DNA from: Petunia secreta
Lineage: Eukaryota; Streptophyta; Magnoliopsida; Solanales; Solanaceae
NCBI GenBank assembly: GCA_029990175.1
Contig: JARKIP010000065.1
Location: 11,164,501-11,228,500 of the forward strand
Reading direction: 5' to 3'
DNA: 64,000 bases
Below, piece by piece: positions 58,051 through 64,000 of this stretch. The notes below the pieces were generated by a model. It was not told where the DNA came from. It was given only the letters and a program-made list of their open reading frames with translations, and did not search any database. A program made the position numbers and the translations under genes. Numbering within the stretch: position 1 is the first letter of the stretch; each line of letters begins with the position of its first letter.

Positions 58051-60650
58051 CAGACCGTGGTAATCCCATCACAAAATCCATTGATATATCAACCCACGGA
58101 CTAGTAGGCACGGGAAGAGGAGTATACAAACCATGGGGGTTAGCTTTAGATTTCGCATGCTTGCACTCAAGGCAATTTTTGCAAAGCTTTTCAACTTGGA
58201 CCCCCATCTTTGACCAATGGAATTGTTCCATGAGAATGGCCAAGGTCTTGTTTCTCCCAAAGTGTCCCATCAAGCCCCTACAATGAGCTTCACGAATCAA
58301 CAATTCCCTCCAAGAGGACTCGGGAACACACACTTTACCATTTTTAAAGATATATCCATTAACCCATTGGTATTTTTCAACCCTTTCCCCCTTTTTAAGA
58401 GCTTCATGAATGCTCTTTAGCTTAGGGTCATGAGCATACATCAATTTAATGCTCTCAAAACCCATGAGCTTGGAGGCTAGGGTGGTGGCTAGAGCAAACT
58501 TTCTCGAAAGCGCATCCGCCACAACATTGTCTTTCCCTTTCTTGTATTGAATCACATAGGGAAAAGACTCAATGAATTCAACCCACTTGGCATGTCTCTT
58601 ATTGAGCTTCTCTTGGCCTCTTAGATGCTTGAGTGACTCATGGTCACTCTTGATTACAAATTCTCGAGGCCAAAGATAGTGTTGCCAATGGGCAAGGGCT
58701 CTCACAAGGGCATACAACTCCTTGTCATATGTAGAATAGTTCAAGGAGGCCCCTTTCAATTTCTCACTAAAGTAGGCGATGAGTTTGCTATCTTGCATTA
58801 AAACACCACCAATTCCCACCCCCGAGGCATCACATTCAACCTCAAATGCCTTTCCGAAGTCGGGCAATTGCAATAGAGGGGCGGTACTCAACCTACTTTT
58901 CAACTCATGGAAGGCCTTCTCTTGAGGCTCTCCCCAAAAAAAAGGTTGGTCTTTCTTCACCAATTCGGTGAGTGGAGCAGCAATGGAGCTAAAGTCTTTC
59001 ACAAATCGTCTATAAAAGCTAGCAAGACCATGAAAGCTCCTCACTTGAGTCACGGTAGTAGGAGTAGGCCAATCACGTATGGCCTCTACCTTAGACTCAT
59101 CCACTTCCACTCCTTGGTCACTCACAACAAACCCAAGGAAGACTACCTTCTCAACACCAAAGGCACACTTTTTAAAATTAGCATAGAGCTTTTCGGCCCT
59201 CAACACTTCAAGCACTTGCCTAAGGTGATCAACATGGTCGTCTATTGATTTACTATAGATCAATATATCGTCAAAGTAGACGACCACAAACTTCTTTATG
59301 AATGGCTTTAGAACATGGTTCATTAGCCTCATGAAAGTACTAGGTGCATTGGAGAGCCCAAAGGGCATCACCAACCATTCATAGAGACCAAATTTGGTCT
59401 TGAATGCGGTTTTCCTCTCATCTCCGGGTTTCATCCGGATTTGATGGTAGCCGGACCTAAGGTCTATTTTGCTAAAAATATATGAACCACTTAGTTCATC
59501 TAACATATCATCAAGTCGGGGAATAGGATGACGGTACTTTAGCGTTATTTTGTTCACGGCCCGACAATCGACACACATCCTCCAAGTGCCATCCTTTTTG
59601 GGAACAAGGATCACGGGTACGGCACAAGGACTCAAGCTTTCCCTCACCAAGCCTTTAGTGAGCAAGTCATCAACTTGCTTTTGCAATTCTTTTATGTCTT
59701 TCGGATTGCTCCTATAGGCCGGTTTGTTTGGGATTTGGGATCCCGGGACAAAGTCGATTTGATGCTCAATACCCCTCAAAGGAGGTAATCCATCCGGCAT
59801 CTCATCCGGGAACATGTCCCCAAAATCCTTCAAGACATTCTCAAACACACTAGGCAAAGGGTTAGAGGAAAAATCACAATTAGAGTTTAGGATCATACCT
59901 TTGTGCACTAGGCATAGGAGAAACTTGGTGCCATCATTCCCTTTTAAGATCTCGCCCGGTTGCATCATGGCACAAATGCCACCGATAGAAGAAGAAGGTG
60001 GGATTGCCACCATGCTTTTGGACAAAGGGCTAGTCTCGATGATTGACTTGTCCTTTGCCACCTCCCTCAACTCCCTCATCTGGTTGTAGTCATCACTCAC
60101 TTGTTTGGGGGTTAGGGGCTTCAACACAAATTTCCTTCCTTTATGTTGGAGCGTGTAAGTGTTGACACGCCCGTCATGAACCGCTTGTCGATCAAATTGC
60201 CAAGGCCTTCCAAAGAGAAGGTGGCAAGCTTGCATGGGCACAACGTCGAACAAGTGCTCATCAACATAACTACCCATTTTGAACTTGATCATTGCTTGTT
60301 TCACTACCTTTAACTCCCCACATTCACTAAGCCATTGCAATCGATATGGCTTGGGGTGCTTCACGGTAGGCAATTTCAATTTGGTTATAAGAGATTGGAT
60401 CACAACATTAGTACAACTCCCGGAGTCAATGATCATAGAGCACACAACCCCCTTAACACGACACCTAGCATGGAATAGGTTTTCTCTTTGCAAGGCTTCA
60501 CCATCCTCCACAATCATAGCTCCTAAGCTCCTCCTCACAACTAGAAAAGTATGAGGTTCCTCATCCTCCACCGTATCATCTTGATCATCCTCCTCTACTC
60601 CCTCATCTCCCTCTACTCCCTCATCTCCCTTCGGCTCACTCTCTTGCTCA
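57929..60650 (-). pseudogene. CRM-like protease, reverse transcriptase and RNase H
   Basis: The 880-codon open frame at 60571-57929 extends upstream without a stop to about 60650, with acidic EGVEGDEGVEEDD repeats. Protease MIIDSGSCTNVV is near residue 46, and RT begins near residue 290. VPKKDGTWRMCVDCRAVNKI comes first, then FSKIDLRSGYHQIRM (catalytic Asp), LVMPFGLSNAPSTFMRLMNH and VVYFDDILIYS. RNase H has FEVECDASGVGIGGVLMQDS, YSTYDKELYALVRAL and VADALSRK. All catalytic motifs are intact, so this frame is young; it merges into integrase after a frameshift. Confidence 0.92.
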
Positions 60651-60651
60651 T

Positions 60652-60726
60652 AAGCGGGTGGGCTGCTTGCCTGCCGCTCAGGCCAAGCCTCGGCGGGTTT
60701 AAGTGATCAAAATCACCCCTGCGACA
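60652..60726 (+). repeat. 5' LTR end of Galadriel-like element (truncated)
   Basis: 75 bp ending CACCCCTGCGACA, collinear with the end of the LTR at 62919 (GGCGGGTTTAAGTGATCAAA shared). The rest is replaced by the CRM-like element. Confidence 0.8.
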
Positions 60727-60728
60727 AC

Positions 60729-60741
60729 TTGGTATCAGAGC
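60729..60741 (+). promoter_or_regulatory. primer-binding site of the Galadriel-like element
   Basis: TTGGTATCAGAGC, two bases after the LTR end. Met-tRNA type. Confidence 0.85.
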
Positions 60742-60775
60742 TTGAAGGATCTGGTTCGTTGCTTAGAGAAAAACC

Positions 60776-61936
60776 ATGGCTGGTAGAAATAGTAGCGCTG
60801 AAATGAGAAAACGGTTGGCTAAACTTGAGGCGTTGGTGGGTGTAGCTGACGATGGTGTCGATCTGGTTGATGTGCTGACACAATTGGCTCATCTTAAAGC
60901 CCATTGTGAACGTTTTGAGGCAGAAAGTCAAGCCTTCAAGAGTGTTGCTGCTGTTTAAATTGATAAACTCACTAAGGACAACGAAAATCTGAACTTTAAA
61001 GTCGTTGTGCTTAGGCGTGCTGTTGGAACGGGTGTTCAACGGGTTGATGAACATCCTAAAGTAAAGATGCCTGAACTTAAGACATTTGAGGGCTCTCGTA
61101 ATTCTGTTGTACTTGAGAATTTTCTATGGGACATGGAGCAATATTTCGAGGAAGCCCATGTCCATAACGAGTAGAAAGTGTCTTTGACAACACGTTACTT
61201 GGCTGGTGATGCTAAGTTGTTGTGGCGTACTCACGTGGCTGATGATGTGAGTACGGACAGACCTAAGATTGAGTCGTGGGAGCGGCTTAAGAATGAGTTG
61301 AACGATCAATTCTTGCCTAGCAATTATGCTTGGGTTGCTAGGGACAAACTGAAACGGTTGAAGCAAACCGGTTCATTGAGGGATTATGTCAAGAAATTTA
61401 GTTCTTTGATTTTGAGTATAACGAATATGTCCGAGGAGGACCAGTTGCATATATTCATGTTTGGGCTGCAAGGGTGGGCTCAAATGGAACTAAGGAGGCA
61501 GAACGTGAAAGACGTCCCTAGTGCCATTGCGGCTATTGATGCATTGGGCGACTTTAGGCGTGAGGATGCTGAATTTTCTGCATCTAAGGCTAAAAACGGG
61601 AATGCTGATAAGGGAAATGAGCGGAAAAATCTTTAAAAGTGCAATGCTGTGGGTGAGGCTAGTGGCAAAGGGAAGGCAGCGAGTGATAAGTCTAAGGAAC
61701 AAGGGAATAAACCACGTGGCTGTTTTATTTGTGATGGACCGCACCGGGCAGCGGACTGTGCAAAACGTGCTAAATTGAATGCTCTTCTTGCTAGTGATAG
61801 TGATGAGACTAAGGAAAGCAATGAAGAAGAGTATGTGGCTGCTGCGTTTTATAGTCCATTGATGGCGAGTAAAGCAGAAATTTGTTCGACAAGGGCGCCG
61901 AATTCATCAAGTGGGGGTGGTTTGTTAGCCTCTTAG
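60776..61936 (+). pseudogene. Galadriel-like gag
   Basis: One reading frame of about 387 codons from MAGRNSSAEMRKRL to GGGLLAS, with three in-frame stops (near 60956, at 61172 and near 61634) and no frameshift. Capsid core: LENFLWDMEQYFEEAHVHNE, ESWERLKNELNDQFLPSNYA, SLRDYVKKFSSLILSI. The zinc knuckle CFICDGPHRAADCAKR is the Galadriel form (CX2CX3HX4C). Pol is absent: after the stop the sequence passes into the 3' LTR. It packages RNA in intact relatives. Confidence 0.85.
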
Positions 61937-62037
61937 ACTCGGCGGATTATGGCACGGCATGGCTATGACGGGATTTGGGGTGATGCTCCTAGTTGTAGTT
62001 AAATGCAGATTGAAAGCAACATGAACGTTGGTTGATT
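61937..62037 (+). other. gap between gag and 3' LTR
   Basis: No pol. No clear polypurine tract; the only purine-rich piece is GATTGAAAGCAA near 62009. Confidence 0.4.
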
Positions 62038-62919
62038 TGTCAAGTGCGGGCTTAAATTGACTTGGTGGGATCAAAGCATTGATGAGATGATTGACAAGCA
62101 ACGTTGGTGCAATGGCTAGGCAGCCTTGTGCCTTTGTGGGTGATAAGATGGCAACCAGGCAGCTTGTTGGGCGGCAAGCAAGCTAAGGTGAGATAAACGA
62201 TTATGTGGGCAACGGGTTGTCAAGACTTGGTGTCTTTATTCCAAGGCAAGCAAGGAAGCTGAACGTAGTGCATGATGTTTGGCTAAGTGTGGGGCAAAGT
62301 GTGTTGAAGCTAGGCAAAGTCGGTTGTGTGGTGAGCTAAGTCGGCTGGACAAAGGGCAAGTGTAAGGCACATGTGCAGGGCACATGACCAGTCAGTTGGG
62401 CGCCTAGAAATTGGCAGAAGTGGGAAAAAGGTGGGCTGAGCTGGCCTATATGTGCGCTGAATGGGCTGGAACATGGCCTACATGGCCTGTCTAGTTGGAA
62501 AAACTCCCTATCCACTTGTAAAGCCTTTGGCTGATTTCCCCATTGTATATAAAGTGTATTTCGGCCATTTTATTACTTAGACAGATTTAACTTAGTTTTC
62601 TTAGGAGAGAAAAATATTGGCCTTGGTGGCTATCCTTTGTATTTAGTGTGAATAATATAAAGATTGAGGTTTTCCCGTACTTGGCTGTCTCGTTTTGTTT
62701 ATGCCTTTATGTTTTAGTTTCGTGCATGATCTTTGCTATAAAAACATTCAATCTCCTGCCCTAAAAACAAACACATCGCTGCCTATTTTCATATCTAAAA
62801 CTAACGACCCTAAAATAATTCTAAGTGTTATGAACGGCTGAGTCTTGCGGGCGGGCTGCTTGGCTACCGCACGGGGCAAGCCTCGGCGGGTTTAAGTGAT
62901 CAAAATCACCCTTGTGACA
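62038..62919 (+). repeat. Galadriel-like 3' LTR
   Basis: Candidate start TGTCAAGTGCGG (62038) and end CTTGTGACA (62919), giving a TGTCA/TGACA TIR and 882 bp. TATA-like TATATAAAGTGT at 62546-62557. The start is inferred from the TIR and needs confirmation. Confidence 0.65.
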
Positions 62920-64000
62920 CCTTCCACCAAATCCAATAAAATCACGAATAACATGACATATGGATGAGGTAGATGGCAAGTAGGAATGTCACCTTACTGC
63001 CCCCACCTTATTTTACGGCTTCCTCCAATATCCTTTTTTCCACGATCACACAAACACACAAGCATCTCCACTAGTGGTAGCCTCGCCACTGCCATTTACA
63101 TCAACTCACCATCAATGCATCTACTTCATCGTCTGTTTCTCAAAAGCAGAAACAAAAACGCAATCTGCCATACAAAAATTGCTCATAATACTGCCTGAAA
63201 ATTTTTCTTGTGGTCCCAACAAATTCTAGTGCAAATTCTATAATAAAAAATTTAAAAATCAATCAAGAATGGATAACACATCAGTAAGGATGAGAACAAC
63301 AATCAAATCTCATATTCAACAACACATTAAAAAATATAAAATAGAAAATAGAAAAGAAGACAAAAATAAGAATTAAACTTTGAAAGGAAAGATGTAAAAC
63401 CAAGCTGATAGAGAAGGTTGGACCTATCGAGGGGGGGGGGGGCAGCTCCTCGCAGGCGCCATCACCGAACTCAAGCTGGAAAAACTCGTCGACGCCGTCA
63501 AGTTTCTTGCCCACAAGAGAGACTTAAGATCAGTTTACTTTTTTTTATCCTATCTAGTACAACTTATTGGGTAAATCACATGTATTGTTTATTAATTTTT
63601 CCTCAAGTGGTGGTATTATCATTCGATGCTCATTTCACTGAGGGAGATATAATAAATAGACGTGATGCTACTAGAGTACTAGCAAGTCATTTCTTGATTT
63701 TTGCAAGTAAAAACATGTTTTATTTGTTATTTTGTTGTTATTAATAAAAATAATGCCTAGTGATTTTCGCTTACCAAAAAAATCACTCCAAAAACAACAC
63801 CATCGGTCCACTATTTGAACCACCCAAAAAAATCCTCTACATCTATACATTTCAAAGCAATACCAGTTTACTACCATTAATAATCTACACAAATTAGGAT
63901 GCACACATGCTAAAATTACCATTTTAACACAAGAAAACTCAATTTGTATTTCACCCTCTGTTTCTTTCACTTAGTCTTACAATATTTCTTACTTAGATTT
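62920..64000. other. unassigned, possibly low-copy sequence
   Basis: No clear gene. At 63431-63442 there is a run of 12 G. Just after it the plus-strand frame LLAGAITELKLEKLVDAVKF (about 63444-63503) is open and could be a short exon, followed later by VVVLSFDAHFTEGDIINRRD (about 63610-63670). I recognise neither, and the two lie in frames separated by stops or a putative intron. Confidence 0.25.

Larger units (their letters stand above)
56373..60650 (-). mobile_element. CRM-like Ty3/gypsy chromovirus, 3' part
   Basis: A minus-strand element with 3' LTR (56373-57191), PPT (57192-57205), integrase, RNase H, RT and protease, truncated in the gag-protease junction at about 60650 by a Galadriel-like LTR end. 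RT and RNase H resemble CRM/Reina relatives. It lies inside the gag of another CRM-like element. Confidence 0.85.
60651..62919 (+). mobile_element. gag-only LTR element (TR-GAG type)
   Basis: LTR end, PBS, gag, 3' LTR, with no pol between. This matches the published class of terminal-repeat retrotransposons with a gag domain. A deletion derivative of a full Galadriel is the alternative. Confidence 0.6.

Overview
The window looks like plant nuclear DNA that is almost entirely retrotransposon. It is AT-rich, with Ty1/copia and Ty3/gypsy polyproteins, long TG...CA LTRs, and primer-binding sites (PBS) of the TGGTATCAGAGC (initiator Met-tRNA) and TGGCGACTCC (Ogre/Tat) types. The Ogre/Tat, Tekay, CRM-like and Galadriel-like lineages point to a eudicot; Solanaceae or another asterid is my guess and is not proven. 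I recognise no intact host gene. Such nesting, with CRM-like elements present, suits pericentromeric heterochromatin.

Layout. 1-4104: minus-strand Ty1/copia remnant with its 5' LTR, abutting a CRM-like LTR (4105-4847). 4848-6374: pieces of two Tat/Ogre-type LTRs. 6375-12269: nearly full-length plus-strand copia element, inactivated by stops and frameshifts. 12270-16615: minus-strand Tekay-like element with two LTRs and a decayed gag, its pol replaced by a short mosaic. 16616-22325: plus-strand Tat element with gag, protease, RT, RNase H, a second RNase H and a cut-off integrase. 22326-23424: leader and LTR of a minus-strand element. 23425-26040: unclassified sequence and repeats, probably partly the 3' end of the next element.

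26041-46826: a large minus-strand Ogre/Tat element with RT, protease, gag, two tandem divergent copies of the extra ORF1, leader, PBS and a 3.7-kb 5' LTR. That LTR is split by a complete 7.9-kb non-autonomous (LARD-type) element at 37089-44995, with AGTAA target duplications. 46827-51664: 3' UTR repeats, polypurine tract and 3.8-kb LTR of a plus-strand Ogre, interrupted by the minus-strand one. 51665-56372: leader and gag of a plus-strand CRM-like element, cut by the 3' LTR and pol of a minus-strand CRM-like element (56373-60650). 60651-62919: a gag-only Galadriel-like element (TR-GAG type). 62920-64000: unassigned, possibly low-copy.

The best lead is a set of GC-rich palindromic repeat arrays at the same place, just upstream of the TATA box, in three related LTRs. 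Their sequences differ: two share an AGGCGGNNCGCC-type core, while the third uses GCGATCGCGC. Other leads are the duplicated Ogre ORF1, the LARD and its link to the neighbouring Ogre, a CRM pol frame running into the LTR, and a short motif recurring antisense in several Tat/Ogre 3' regions.
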